Assembly (NCBI GenBank): GCA_964622715.1
Contig: CAZURR010000006.1
Location: 1-53,279, forward strand
Reading direction: 5' to 3'
Length of the DNA stretch: 53,279 nucleotides
From: Hyphomicrobium_A sp964622715
Lineage (GTDB): Bacteria; Pseudomonadota; Alphaproteobacteria; Rhizobiales; Hyphomicrobiaceae
In this document: positions 40,198-49,696 of the stretch, one piece after another
Position numbering within the stretch: the first letter of the stretch is position 1
Layout of the letters: each line of letters begins with the position of its first letter
Notes under the pieces: generated by a model
Databases searched by the model: none
What the model was told of the DNA's origin: nothing
Seen by the model: only the letters and a program-made list of their open reading frames with translations
Made by a program: the position numbers and the translations under genes

Positions 40198-41460
40198 CTA
40201 TGGCGTAACGGTCGACGTGAGCACCTGCCACCCGGCAACCTCGTTGCCCTTTGGTGCCGCGTCATCACGATTGTAAAGATCGTTACGGAATTCAACGATG
40301 CCATTAGACACCCATGCCGTCAGGTAGATGAAGTGAACGGGCACTGGCTGGGCAAGCTTTGTGGTCTGGGGCTTGCCGCTCGCTACCGCGGCCTGGATCC
40401 GTGCCGCGGTCCAGCCGTCCTGGCCGGCAATGAGCCATTCGGCGACTTTAAGGAAGTTTTGCACGCGGACACAGCCAGCGCTGTAGGCGCGTTCGAAGTA
40501 TCCAAACAGGTTTTTCATGGGCGTGTCGTGCATGTAAACGATATGTTTGTTGGGCATGTCGAAGCGGAGAACGCCGAGCGCGTTCTGCGGACCGGGGTCC
40601 TGGCGAAACACGTAGCGCGTGGCTTCCGGCCCCCACCAATTGACAGAAGCGGGATCAACCTCGTCGCCGCCAAAAGTCGAGAAGACGCGGATGCGTTCTT
40701 TGTAGAGATATGACGGGTTTTTGCGGATGGCGGGAATAAGCGCTCGCTTAGCGATTGTACCAGGTACGTGCCAGTAGGGCAGGATATTGAGCGCGCGCAA
40801 CTGGGCGCTGACATTCGGTGTCGGCGTGGCGCGCTTACCGGAAATAACGCGGCTTGTGATGGCGACCTTGCCGTTCTGGATGCCCTGCAACTCGAAACTG
40901 GCTGCGTTCATAACGATGTACTTCGCCGAACCCACGAGATTGGGCAGCAGCTGCTGCATGCGCGCTAGGTTGGCCTGCAATTGAAGCAGGCGTGTTTTGG
41001 CCGGAACATTGAGAGAGCGTAGCGTGATGCCGTAGACAACTCCGGTGGGCTCAAGTCCATTGCGCCGCTGATAGCGCTTCACGGCTTCAACCACATTCTG
41101 GTCCAGCAGATCGTCGCCTCGGGCGTTGGCGGGCAAGTCGCCAGTCATCATGAGGCGTTTCCTCAAAATGACGACGTTGGGGTCATTGGCGCCGGGCCGA
41201 AGCGTGATGTGGCCTGGCAGCTTGGGCCAGCCGCCGGCGGCAACGATGCGCTGATAGAAATTGACAGCGGCCGCCAGCTCCTGCTCCGTCTGCGCGCTGA
41301 TCCATGGCATCCTGCTCGGATCGGGCGGCATGAAGCGATGGGTCGCGGCATGGACGGGAACGTTGGTGACGAAGATCGTCACCAGACTCAGGGCGATGAG
41401 ACAACTCACTACGTGTCGCACCGGATGCACTTTGGATTTGCTTGGCACTCTGCGATACAT
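40198..41460 (-). CDS. Murein L,D-transpeptidase (YcbB/LdtD-like)
   Basis: A 420-residue exported enzyme from ATG 41460. A signal anchor (about 12-38) is followed by a peptidoglycan-binding-type helical domain (VILRKRLMMTGDLPANA, ...NVVEAVKRYQRRNGLEPTGVV) and a YkuD catalytic domain. Its HDTPMKNLFGYFERAYSAGCVRV motif carries His311 and Cys330, the catalytic Cys forming an acyl intermediate with the meso-DAP-containing stem. It makes 3-3 cross-links between peptidoglycan stems in the periplasm. The substrate-binding-protein gene lies 52 nt upstream on the same strand and PPK2 105 nt downstream. Confidence 0.92.
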   Translation of the reverse strand: MYRRVPSKSKVHPVRHVVSCLIALSLVTIFVTNVPVHAATHRFMPPDPSRMPWISAQTEQELAAAVNFYQRIVAAGGWPKLPGHITLRPGANDPNVVILRKRLMMTGDLPANARGDDLLDQNVVEAVKRYQRRNGLEPTGVVYGITLRSLNVPAKTRLLQLQANLARMQQLLPNLVGSAKYIVMNAASFELQGIQNGKVAITSRVISGKRATPTPNVSAQLRALNILPYWHVPGTIAKRALIPAIRKNPSYLYKERIRVFSTFGGDEVDPASVNWWGPEATRYVFRQDPGPQNALGVLRFDMPNKHIVYMHDTPMKNLFGYFERAYSAGCVRVQNFLKVAEWLIAGQDGWTAARIQAAVASGKPQTTKLAQPVPVHFIYLTAWVSNGIVEFRNDLYNRDDAAPKGNEVAGWQVLTSTVTP

Positions 41461-41512
41461 GACGCACGTCACCTGTTTTAGTTGAACTCTCAGCGCGATG
41501 GACTTGGCCCCC

Positions 41513-43027
41513 TCACCACATGGGCGGCGCGTAAAGGATGCCGCCCTTTTTCCATAGCGAATTGAGCCCGCGGTTCATGCCGAGCGGGCTGGCCTTGCCG
41601 ACGTTCGTGTCGAACATCTCGCCGTAGTTGCCGACAGCGGCGACGGCATCGCGCAGCCAGTTTCTGGCAAGCTGCAACTTCACACCGGTGGCTCCCGCAC
41701 TTTCGACCAAACGCTGCGCATCATCTCTGAGCGGTTGGGCCGACAGGGCTGAGGCCTTGTCGAGGGCAACCTCTTCGGCGTTGATGAGACCTGCAAGTGT
41801 CCACCGCACAATCTCTTCCCAGGCAAGGTCTCCGTGCTTCACGGCGGGTCCGAGCGGATCCTTTGAGATCACTTCCGGCAGGACGATGTGCTTTAGCGGC
41901 TCGGGGAATTTGGCGCGCTCGGAGAACAGTGCGGAGCGGTCGCTCGCAATAGCATCGCAGGTCCCCTCCAGATAGGCCTTCAGCATTTCCTTGCGCACGT
42001 CGAACTTGCGGATTTCAGCGTTGATTTGATGGGTTTTGAGGTAGAACGCCACATTCTTTTCGGTAGTGGTCGCCTTCTCGACGCAGATTGTGCCTCCCGC
42101 CAATTGCTGGGCGGAGACAAGGCCGCGATCCTCGCTCGTCATGAAACTCTGTCCGTCAAAATAGATAATGCCGACAAATTCGACGCCGTGAATCACTTCC
42201 CGGTCCATGGTCCAGGTCGTATTGCGCGACAGAAGGTCGATCTCGCCGGACTTCAGTGCTTCGAAGCGCGCTTCTGATTCAAGCGGCCTGAACTCGACCT
42301 TGGAAGGATCGCCGAGCACGACCGTAGCTATGGCCCGGCAGAAGTCGGCATCGAGACCGCGCCACTCGCCAGAGTCAGTCTGGGCGGAGAAGCCGAGCAG
42401 GCCGGTGCTGACACCGCATAGGAGCTTGCCGCGCGCACGAACGTCTTTCAGCTTCTGGTTCGAGCTAGTCGGAATAGTGGCGGGGTGGGTAACTGCGACC
42501 TGCGTTGACGGTTTGGCGTCGGCTGCAGGCGTCTCGGTATTGGGATCAGCCTGTGCAGGCGATCGGCCGGCTGCAGGCTTTAGCGCTTCATCTTTGGGCT
42601 TCTCGGCTGATGGCGGTGGGTTGGCCCCCGTTTCGATGTCGCTTTTGCCAGGTTGCGCCGCAGGTGCTTCGGCTGCGGCCTGAGGTGCCTCGGCTTCAGG
42701 CCTTGGTGCCTCTGCTTTTGGTGTCTCAGCTGCTGGCTTAGGTGCTTCAGCTTTGGGCTGTTCGGCCGATGGTGGGTTTGTCCCGGTTATGATGTCGCTT
42801 TCGGCAGGCTGCGCTGCGGTTGATTCGGCACGCCGACAGAACCTCTTGGAGACGATAGTAAACTCGCCTGGGCCGTCTCTAGATGTTTTGCAGCTGCATG
42901 GCCCGTTCGGGCCGCTGCGGAATGCGCACAGCTTTGCCTTCGCCGCCGCCGCAGGAGCTGCCGACAGCCCAGCAACGAGCACGATGAAAAGCGCGTAAGC
43001 GCAACACATCAAGGCTGATCTTGGCAT
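41513..43027 (-). CDS. Amino-acid ABC substrate-binding protein with long repetitive N-terminal arm
   Basis: A 504-residue exported protein. Signal peptide at 1-29. Residues about 30-66 have four cysteines (KLCAFRSGPNGPCSCKTSR ... FCRR). About 70-190 is a Pro/Ala/Glu/Lys-rich arm with imperfect repeats (two units starting SDIITGTNPPSAEQPK and SDIETGANPPPSAEKPK). From 195 on is a type 3 solute-binding fold close to AapJ general L-amino-acid binding proteins (ARGKLLCGVSTGLLGFSAQT, WRGLDADFCRAIATVVLGD, TWTMDREV, NYGEMFDTNVGKASPLGM). No permease or ATPase gene is adjacent, so it is an orphan or works with an unlinked transporter. The arm may tether it to the wall or outer membrane. Confidence 0.88.
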   Translation of the reverse strand: MPRSALMCCAYALFIVLVAGLSAAPAAAAKAKLCAFRSGPNGPCSCKTSRDGPGEFTIVSKRFCRRAESTAAQPAESDIITGTNPPSAEQPKAEAPKPAAETPKAEAPRPEAEAPQAAAEAPAAQPGKSDIETGANPPPSAEKPKDEALKPAAGRSPAQADPNTETPAADAKPSTQVAVTHPATIPTSSNQKLKDVRARGKLLCGVSTGLLGFSAQTDSGEWRGLDADFCRAIATVVLGDPSKVEFRPLESEARFEALKSGEIDLLSRNTTWTMDREVIHGVEFVGIIYFDGQSFMTSEDRGLVSAQQLAGGTICVEKATTTEKNVAFYLKTHQINAEIRKFDVRKEMLKAYLEGTCDAIASDRSALFSERAKFPEPLKHIVLPEVISKDPLGPAVKHGDLAWEEIVRWTLAGLINAEEVALDKASALSAQPLRDDAQRLVESAGATGVKLQLARNWLRDAVAAVGNYGEMFDTNVGKASPLGMNRGLNSLWKKGGILYAPPMW

Positions 43028-43221
43028 CTGAATGGTCCCCGTGCGCTAGAGATGAGCCGGCATCCTATGGGGCTCAAGCCACAACGTAAGCTCGAATAGC
43101 AGCTGCCTTTGAACTCGCAGCTTTCCAGGCGATCCGAGTCCGGTCCTACTTGGACAATCGATATTGGTCAATCCGATGGCGAACCAACATTTGTGGAGGG
43201 GCGCCAGAGGCCAAAAAGGCG

Positions 43222-44376
43222 CTAAGGACTGAAGATTAGGAGCACAAAGGACATGAACAGAAGGACGTGCACAGCGCCCTGGAGCATGTTTGTGCGCCCG
43301 CCACCAAAGGTGAGCATACTAACCAGGATCGTTAGCGCCAGCAGGACGGCGTCATCCCCATCCAGTCCTAGTTTTATTGTGTTTCCGGTGACCAACCCGA
43401 TGATGAGAACGAATGGGACAGTGAGTGCGAGCGTGGAAAGCGCGGAGCCCAAGCACAGGTTGATAGATCGCTGAAGCTTATTGGCGAGAGCCGCTTCGAG
43501 TGCCGCAATACTTTCGGGCGCGAGAATCAGGCAGGCGATGAGAACTCCGCCAATAGCCACTGGTATGCTCAAATCGGTAATACCGTGCTCGACGATGACG
43601 GCGAGATATTCCGCGAGCCCGACGATCGGTACCATCGTCAAGAAAAGCATCGTCGCGTGCCACGCGACGGTGTGCCCACGTTTTTCCGGCGGCCTCGGCG
43701 CGATTTCGGGGGCCTCCTTCTCAAGCTCGGCGTCTACCATGCTGGGCTCGAGGAAGAACCCGCGATGGCGCATTGTTTGAAGTGCCAAGAAGATACCGTA
43801 GAGCAGGACCGTCGCAACAGAAAAGAAGATTGTCTGCGCAATGCTCATCGTACCGGCAGCTGTTGAGATCGTCCGGTTGGGCAGAATGAGCGCAATGACG
43901 GCGAGCGGAATGAGGACGGCGAGATATGCGCGCGCGCCGTCCAGGTTGTACTCTTGTTGAACATGGCGAATTCCACCGGCCAGCAACGCCAGCCCAACCA
44001 TCCCGTTCATCATGATCATGACGACGGCAAACATCGTATCTCTTGCTAGCGTTGGATTTGAGACGCCTTCAAACATTACAGCTGAGATCAGGGAGACCTC
44101 AATCACAGTCACTGAAATTGTCAGGATGAGCGTGCCAAGTGGCTCGCCAAGGATTTCGGCGAGGCGGTCGGCATGGCGAACGACGCCGAAAATACTGTAG
44201 AGGATGACAGCCAAGAGCCACACGAACATGCCTGCGCGCACCAACTCTAGCGAATGGCTGACATGCCAAGAATCGCCAAACGACAAGAACACGACCAGCG
44301 ATAAGATGCCGAACAGGAATGGTGTCTCGTTACGGATCCTTTTGTCCCAGCCAACCGTCGCCAGTTCTTCGTCCAT
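43222..44376 (-). CDS. Ca2+/cation-proton antiporter (CaCA, ChaA-like)
   Basis: A 384-residue inner-membrane protein from ATG 44376 (GAGGGA upstream; the longer frame is not protein-like). About ten to eleven membrane segments form two inverted repeats. The alpha-repeat motifs are visible as LGTLILTISVTVIEVSLISAVM and, in the second half, ILAPESIAALEAALANKLQRSINLCLGSAL. The charged E in each repeat is the cation site. It is expected to exchange Ca2+, Na+ or K+ for H+. It stands alone with no operon partner. Confidence 0.9.
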   Translation of the reverse strand: MDEELATVGWDKRIRNETPFLFGILSLVVFLSFGDSWHVSHSLELVRAGMFVWLLAVILYSIFGVVRHADRLAEILGEPLGTLILTISVTVIEVSLISAVMFEGVSNPTLARDTMFAVVMIMMNGMVGLALLAGGIRHVQQEYNLDGARAYLAVLIPLAVIALILPNRTISTAAGTMSIAQTIFFSVATVLLYGIFLALQTMRHRGFFLEPSMVDAELEKEAPEIAPRPPEKRGHTVAWHATMLFLTMVPIVGLAEYLAVIVEHGITDLSIPVAIGGVLIACLILAPESIAALEAALANKLQRSINLCLGSALSTLALTVPFVLIIGLVTGNTIKLGLDGDDAVLLALTILVSMLTFGGGRTNMLQGAVHVLLFMSFVLLIFSP

Positions 44377-44478
44377 TCGGCATTCCCTCTTTGCCGGCCC
44401 TTGCCTGCGGTTGACCGTATTGTTCACTCAAATACGAAAGTGGCAACTGAGCAATAGCGTTCGATGGCCTCGATAGCA

Positions 44479-45381
44479 TCACCACGCCAAAGCTGGCATG
44501 ACGGCAATGGCGGGTGGAGCAGGGGGCGCAAATAGGATCGCGAGCTTGTCGGCGGCGAGGCTTTTGGTGCCCATGGTTTCGTCACGGTGGATTCCCGATG
44601 CCACGAAGACTGCATCCAGGCCAGCGGCCTCTGCGCCCTTGAGGTCGGTACGCAAGGAATCTCCGATGACCAGAATGCGCCGCCGCGGCGTGGCCTTGCC
44701 GCGGATAGTTGCAGCAGCTTCATGCGCTGTGTCATAGGCGCTGGCGTGCGGCTTGCCGGCCCAAAACACCTCGCCATCCATGCGCTCATACAGGTCGGCA
44801 ATCGCGCCGGCGCAAATGTAGTGGCGACCACCGACATCGACGACGAGATCGGGGTTGGCGCAAACGAACGGCAGGCGCAGCGCCAAGGCCTGTTCGAGCA
44901 AGGGGCGGTAATCATCGGCCGTCTCGTTGAGGTCGTCGTTGAGCCCGGTGCATAAAATAGCGTCGGCATTCTTTAGCTTAGCGGCCTTCCCTGTAACGCG
45001 CTTGAAGGTTGTGCCATCGCGGTCTCTCGGGCCGACGCAGAAGACGCGTGAATAGCCCTTGTCGGCGATGTGGCGGAGCGCAATGTCGCCTGAAGCCACC
45101 AGATCATCCCACACGTCGCGTGGCACGTCGCACGCGTCGAGCATACGCGCGACGTTGTCCTTGGGTGTTGGTGCGTTGGAGACCAGAATGACCGTGCCGC
45201 CCTTCGCACGGAAGCGGTGGAGCGCGTTGCAGGCGGCGGTGAAGGCGCGGCAGCCGTTATGCAGGACGCCCCACACGTCGCAGAAGAGAACATCATAGCG
45301 GCTTAGCAAATCGCCGGCACGCTCTAGGACGGGCGGGGGCGTGAATGTGGGCGCGCTGGGTGGAGACGTCTTGCGGGTCAT
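44479..45381 (-). CDS. HAD-superfamily hydrolase, class IIA (TIGR01459-like)
   Basis: A 300-residue cytosolic phosphatase-like protein. ATG 45381 is chosen as it opens MTRKTSPPSAPTF; the frame upstream is weaker. Motif I is FCDVWGVLHNG (nucleophile Asp), motif II VILVSNAP, and motifs III/IV are in the Lys of WAGKPHASAYDTA and the VIGDSLRTDLKGAEAAGL block. It belongs to the sugar-phosphatase/NagD-like HAD group with a C2 cap. The substrate is probably a small phosphorylated metabolite. It is 106 nt behind the RND gene and in the same direction, so read-through is possible. Confidence 0.9.
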   Translation of the reverse strand: MTRKTSPPSAPTFTPPPVLERAGDLLSRYDVLFCDVWGVLHNGCRAFTAACNALHRFRAKGGTVILVSNAPTPKDNVARMLDACDVPRDVWDDLVASGDIALRHIADKGYSRVFCVGPRDRDGTTFKRVTGKAAKLKNADAILCTGLNDDLNETADDYRPLLEQALALRLPFVCANPDLVVDVGGRHYICAGAIADLYERMDGEVFWAGKPHASAYDTAHEAAATIRGKATPRRRILVIGDSLRTDLKGAEAAGLDAVFVASGIHRDETMGTKSLAADKLAILFAPPAPPAIAVMPALAW

Positions 45382-45487
45382 GGAAACAGTTTCGGTGGTG
45401 GATCTTGGTGGTCTGAATACGTGGTTCGTGCCCATTCGCGCAACCCAGATACGCTGTGCTCAACGGCGCGAGGACGTGAGGTGTTGC

Positions 45488-47857
45488 CTATAGCGCGTCG
45501 GAGTCCCGCGCTGCGCCGAGCAATCCCCAGCTGTGGGCGGCAAAGATGGTCGCTGGAAGGAATACGAGATCGCCCAGCAAAGCGAAGGTCACGGTGGCAA
45601 TGCAAAGCTGTCCGAAGAGGGCTGTGGGGGGGACTGCGCTGAATGCGGAGACGCTCATGCCAAAGACGAGAACGACCGTCGTTGCCACCAGTATGGGACC
45701 GATGCGCCGAATGGTCTCACGTGTCGCATCATCGGGCGCCGGCAGTCGGGCGCGCTCCTGCCCGTAGCGATTAAGAAAGTGGATGGTATCGTCGACGGCA
45801 AGGCCGAACGCCACCGTTAACGCGATGATGCCGGCGTACTCCAAGCCCCAGCCTAAGACATGCAGCACCGCGCCCGTGGCAACGAGGGCAAACATGTTGG
45901 GGAGGATACTGAGGGCCGCAGCCTTGATGGAGCGGAAGGTGAGGGCGAGCGCGGCTACGACCACGGCAACGGCAATCAGAAGGCTGCGGTTTAACTGGCT
46001 GATAACGCTTGTTGCAGCCGCTGCCGACATGACCGACATGCCGGTGATATCGAGTTGAAGCTCCGGATAGCGGGTGCGAACACCTTGCAAGGCACGCGCC
46101 AGCTCGCGTTCAATGTGTTGAACGTCTTTGGCCTCAAGATCAGGAATGAAGCCGGTGATGAGAGCGGCGCGTCCATCTTCGCTGAGGAGGCGCCCCCGAA
46201 CCTGACGCGGCAAGCGGTCGAGGTAGGTTCTGACGCGCTGGGTTCGTGTCGAGTCCTCGCCGCCGACCCATTGGCGCAAACTTGCAAGCGACCATACGTT
46301 GCGCACGTGCGGAAACGCTTCGAGCGCCCCATGGATTTCGCCGACGGCGGTGGCGAGGCGCTCCTGCGGCGGGGTTTGTCCCTCGGGCCACGTGATCATC
46401 ACTTGAATTGGGTGAATGCCAGCGAGGCGTTCTTCGAGAAGGCTTGATACCTGATAGGCCTGTTCGTTGCGTGGGGTTATGTCGCTCAAGCGGTAGAAAG
46501 GCTCAAGCCTCAGATAGAGGATTAGACAGGCAAGCGTGAGGACGATGCCGCAAATCGCCAGCAGCTCATGGTGCGCTTCGATTTTGCGGGCAAGCCAAGA
46601 CGAGAGCGTCTCGAGTCGGGCGCGGGGGAAGCGAGCACCAACCGTATCGCGTTGCTCTTCGTTAACAGGGCGCAGCAGAAACATAGCCATCGTTGGAACA
46701 ACAAGCATGACGCATACCAACGTAATGACTGTTCCTGCCGCTGCGCCGAGACCGAAAGTACGAATAAGGGTTGAATCGCTGATCGCAATCGACATTAGAG
46801 CCAAGAACGTCGTGAGCGACGTGAGCACGCATGCCGGGCCGACCGTTCGCATGGCGTGGCTGATAGCGTCTGGTGCCGCTTCGCCAACTCCCAGCCGGGC
46901 GCGCAGATCGAACGCAATATGCATCGAGTTGGTAAAGGCAATCACCATCAACAGTGGCAACACGGCGTTCATCACCGGGTTAAGCGCGACGTCGAAGAGA
47001 GTGAAGAAGCCGAGCGTCCACAAGACGCAGGCGATGGGAGCGGCGTTGGCGATAATGAGCAGGTCGAGGCGGCGGAAGAAAAATAGGCAGACAATGAGGC
47101 CAACGCTAAAGCCGCCAATGTTGAATACGATGCGGTCGCGCCGGCTGGCCTCGCCGATCTCGAGCTTCATGACGGGTACTCCGGTCATCCCGATGCGCAG
47201 GCCCGGGATTGCGGCCGAGGTTTGCGCGATCGAATCGATCTCCCGGATGAGGGGTCCGAGCCCGCGCTCCATGGCCATCTCAGGGTCGAGGGCGACGACG
47301 AGAATGGCAAGGGTGGTGCCTTGGCGCTGATCAGACAATAGCCGGTCGCGGATCAGTGGATGAGATTGCAGCCTCTCGGCCAGCTTCTGCCAGTCTGCGC
47401 CTTGCGGAATTTCATCAGGCACCAGCAGTGGCGGTATTTCCAGATTTTTCGGATTTTCACGAATCGAAAAGAGTGATGTCACGCCGGCGACGCCCTGAAT
47501 AAGTTCAAGCTCAACGTGCAGCGCGCGCAACCGCGTTAGCGTTGCCGGCGTCATGAGGTCGGGGCCTTCGGCCACCACAAAAACGTCGTTGCGGCTGGCG
47601 GGAAATCGCTGCGCCATGCGTTCATAGGTCAAGTAGGCAGCCGACTCAGAACGAAAGAAATCATTGAGCGAGTCGTCAGATTTGAGCCACGGCAGGGAGG
47701 ACAGACTGGCAAGCGTGATGGCTAAGATGAAGGCGAGCGCTAAGCGCGGGTAGCGGACAGGCAAGAGCCCCAGGCACTCGATGCCGAAGCCGTGCGCTCC
47801 CGGCCAAGCGGGCCGAGGTGCATTCTGCGCCAATTCCCCTGCGCGATCGCTGCTCAT
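45488..47857 (-). CDS. RND/MMPL-type transporter (HpnN-like lipid exporter)
   Basis: A 789-residue inner-membrane protein with twelve membrane segments in the RND pattern: one TM (about 40-58), a large periplasmic loop (60-240), five or six TMs (240-420), a second TM (430-450), a second loop (455-620) and five final TMs (630-780). Conserved TM4-like segments are NAVLPLLMVIAFTNSMHIAFD and AFGLAVDDTIHFLNRYGQERARL (Asp-Asp proton relay). The single-protomer MMPL form resembles hopanoid and lipid exporters such as HpnN rather than AcrB. It is divergent from the methyltransferase/flavoprotein pair, with a type III PKS further on. A role in export of their product is inferred from position. Confidence 0.88.
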   Translation of the reverse strand: MSSDRAGELAQNAPRPAWPGAHGFGIECLGLLPVRYPRLALAFILAITLASLSSLPWLKSDDSLNDFFRSESAAYLTYERMAQRFPASRNDVFVVAEGPDLMTPATLTRLRALHVELELIQGVAGVTSLFSIRENPKNLEIPPLLVPDEIPQGADWQKLAERLQSHPLIRDRLLSDQRQGTTLAILVVALDPEMAMERGLGPLIREIDSIAQTSAAIPGLRIGMTGVPVMKLEIGEASRRDRIVFNIGGFSVGLIVCLFFFRRLDLLIIANAAPIACVLWTLGFFTLFDVALNPVMNAVLPLLMVIAFTNSMHIAFDLRARLGVGEAAPDAISHAMRTVGPACVLTSLTTFLALMSIAISDSTLIRTFGLGAAAGTVITLVCVMLVVPTMAMFLLRPVNEEQRDTVGARFPRARLETLSSWLARKIEAHHELLAICGIVLTLACLILYLRLEPFYRLSDITPRNEQAYQVSSLLEERLAGIHPIQVMITWPEGQTPPQERLATAVGEIHGALEAFPHVRNVWSLASLRQWVGGEDSTRTQRVRTYLDRLPRQVRGRLLSEDGRAALITGFIPDLEAKDVQHIERELARALQGVRTRYPELQLDITGMSVMSAAAATSVISQLNRSLLIAVAVVVAALALTFRSIKAAALSILPNMFALVATGAVLHVLGWGLEYAGIIALTVAFGLAVDDTIHFLNRYGQERARLPAPDDATRETIRRIGPILVATTVVLVFGMSVSAFSAVPPTALFGQLCIATVTFALLGDLVFLPATIFAAHSWGLLGAARDSDAL

Positions 47858-48012
47858 GCTCGCTTCAAGTCCGCGTCATTTGAGTGGGATTTCCCGTGCG
47901 CGCCGGTTCCAGAAAGAATTGCGCATTATCGTATTGGCGACACCTAAAATACGCATACTATAGTTTGGGCGCGGGCACGATCCTTTCCCACAGATAACTC
48001 AGTAAGGACGTC

Positions 48013-48528
48013 ATGTTGGAGCAAAGCTTCGGGTTTCCTCAGATTGCGTCTCTGCTCATCCTTCTGCAGCGCGGGTTGGAGGAGCTCTATTCAGCGCGCA
48101 ACACGAAGAGACTGATTGCGGAAGGCGCACAGGAAGTCGGCCGCGACTACTACCCAGTCGTCGCCATTACGCATCTGGCCTGGATCGCGGCGATATTCAT
48201 GCTGATCCCAGCATCGGCGCAGATTATCTGGCCGCTGCTCCTGCTCTATCTGATGCTGCAGGTTGTGCGTTATTGGGTGATCGCGACCCTGGGACGTTAC
48301 TGGACACACAGGATTATCACGCTGGAAGATGCCCCGGTCGTGAATCGTGGTCCCTACCGCTGGCTGCGCCACCCAAATTATGTGGTGACAATTGCGGAGA
48401 CGTTCCTGTTGCCTCTGGTGTTTGCCGACGCGGCGGTGGCGGTGATCTTCGGCTGCGTGTGGAGTGCGGTATTGTATTACAAGATGCTGCTGGAAGATGG
48501 GGCGTTGAAGGACCGGCGCGCGGATTGA
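48013..48528 (+). CDS. Isoprenylcysteine carboxyl methyltransferase-like (SrsB/BpsB type) membrane methyltransferase
   Basis: A 171-residue integral membrane protein, with AAGGA before ATG 48013. About four membrane segments lie around 44-75, 75-95 and 130-150. The ICMT signature NRGPYRWLRHPNYVVTI and the final LLLEDGALKDRR contain the SAM-binding Arg/His/Asn/Tyr. In phenolic-lipid loci small ICMT proteins (SrsB of Streptomyces, BpsB of Bacillus) methylate the ring hydroxyl of alkylresorcinols or alkylpyrones made by a type III PKS. The presence of a type III PKS here supports that over prenyl-Cys methylation. The flavoprotein gene starts 46 nt downstream. Confidence 0.85.
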   Translation: MLEQSFGFPQIASLLILLQRGLEELYSARNTKRLIAEGAQEVGRDYYPVVAITHLAWIAAIFMLIPASAQIIWPLLLLYLMLQVVRYWVIATLGRYWTHRIITLEDAPVVNRGPYRWLRHPNYVVTIAETFLLPLVFADAAVAVIFGCVWSAVLYYKMLLEDGALKDRRAD

Positions 48529-48574
48529 CGCCCTGCGCTTGTCTTTAGGGCGTGGACCGTGTCGTAATCGGGCC

Positions 48575-49696
48575 ATGTCGGATTTTGATGCCATTGCGAT
48601 TGGTGGCGGGTTGGCGGGCAGCGCGTTTGCGTTGGAGCTGGCGCGACATGGTGCGCGCACTGCTGTCATCGAGCGCACGCCTCACGCGCAATTGAAAGTC
48701 TGCGGAGATTTCCTCAGCGCGGAGGCGCAGCATTTGCTCGCATACCTGGGTCTCGAAATGGCCGGTATGGGCGCCACGCATATCGAGACGTTTCGGCTGG
48801 TGACGGGCAAGCAATCTGCTACTGCAACGCTGCCCTTTGCTGGCGCGGGGCTTTCGCGACTTACCCTCGATGAGGCGCTGCTCAAAGCGGCGCAGGAGGC
48901 CGGTGCGGAGATTATTCGCGGCGAGGGAGTGACGGCATTGGAGCCGGTAGGCGCGCAGGTGGCGGTTCGAACCGGCTCCAGAACCGTCGAAGCCGAATGC
49001 GCTGCGTTGGCGACAGGGAAGCACAATCTGCGGGGTTGGCCGCGCACGCCTGGCGATATGACCGCCTACAAGATTCAACTTTCGCTTTCTCAAGAGGCGT
49101 CGCGCGCGCTCGACGGCGTGGTTCAGCTCGTCAGCTATCGCGGTGGCTATATCGGAGCGTGTAACGTGGAAAACGAGGAGGCCACGATCTGCTGGTTGAT
49201 GGACGCACGCGCGATGAAAGAAGTTGGGCCGGAATGGACCGCTCACCTTGACTACATATCAGGTCATTCGCCTGCCATCGGCGACCTTCTGGCCGGCGGG
49301 CGCTTTTTGTCGGCGCGGCCGGCCGCGGTCTCTTCGATTCCTTACGGCTACATGCGCCGTGCTGTTATCGCGCCCAACGTCTATCCGGTCGGAGACCAGC
49401 TCAGTGTCATTCCATCCTTCACAGGGGATGGTACATCGCTGGCGCTTGCGTCCGGATTAGCGGCGGCCCGCGCGGTTTTAGGCAACCGGACAGCGCAAGG
49501 ATTTCAAAGCGAATTGCTGGAACGCATTAGCATGCAATTCTTCTGGGCGCGCGCCGTCGATGTCACATTCAAATCGGGCATCACGCGCGCATTAGGTGTT
49601 GCTGCAATGGGAACGTTTCCCCCTCTGGCGGGGCTCGTTGCCAGCCTGACGCGCGTCAAGGGCGTCAAGGAAATGACTGCAGATCCAACACAATGA
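48575..49696 (+). CDS. FAD-dependent oxidoreductase of the geranylgeranyl-reductase-like family
   Basis: A 374-residue flavoprotein; ATG 48575 opens MSDFDAIAIGGGLAGSAFA with the FAD-binding GGGLAGSAFALELARHG. Other blocks are RLTLDEALLKAAQEAGAEII and VYPVGDQLSVIPSFTGDGTSLAL, the GD-type motif that binds the FAD ribityl chain. The family includes geranylgeranyl reductases and ring hydroxylases. In the Streptomyces srsABC cluster the third gene is a flavoprotein that oxidises the phenolic lipid, so a similar tailoring role is plausible here. Its 3' end overlaps that of the PKS gene on the other strand by 32 bp. Confidence 0.85.
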   Translation: MSDFDAIAIGGGLAGSAFALELARHGARTAVIERTPHAQLKVCGDFLSAEAQHLLAYLGLEMAGMGATHIETFRLVTGKQSATATLPFAGAGLSRLTLDEALLKAAQEAGAEIIRGEGVTALEPVGAQVAVRTGSRTVEAECAALATGKHNLRGWPRTPGDMTAYKIQLSLSQEASRALDGVVQLVSYRGGYIGACNVENEEATICWLMDARAMKEVGPEWTAHLDYISGHSPAIGDLLAGGRFLSARPAAVSSIPYGYMRRAVIAPNVYPVGDQLSVIPSFTGDGTSLALASGLAAARAVLGNRTAQGFQSELLERISMQFFWARAVDVTFKSGITRALGVAAMGTFPPLAGLVASLTRVKGVKEMTADPTQ

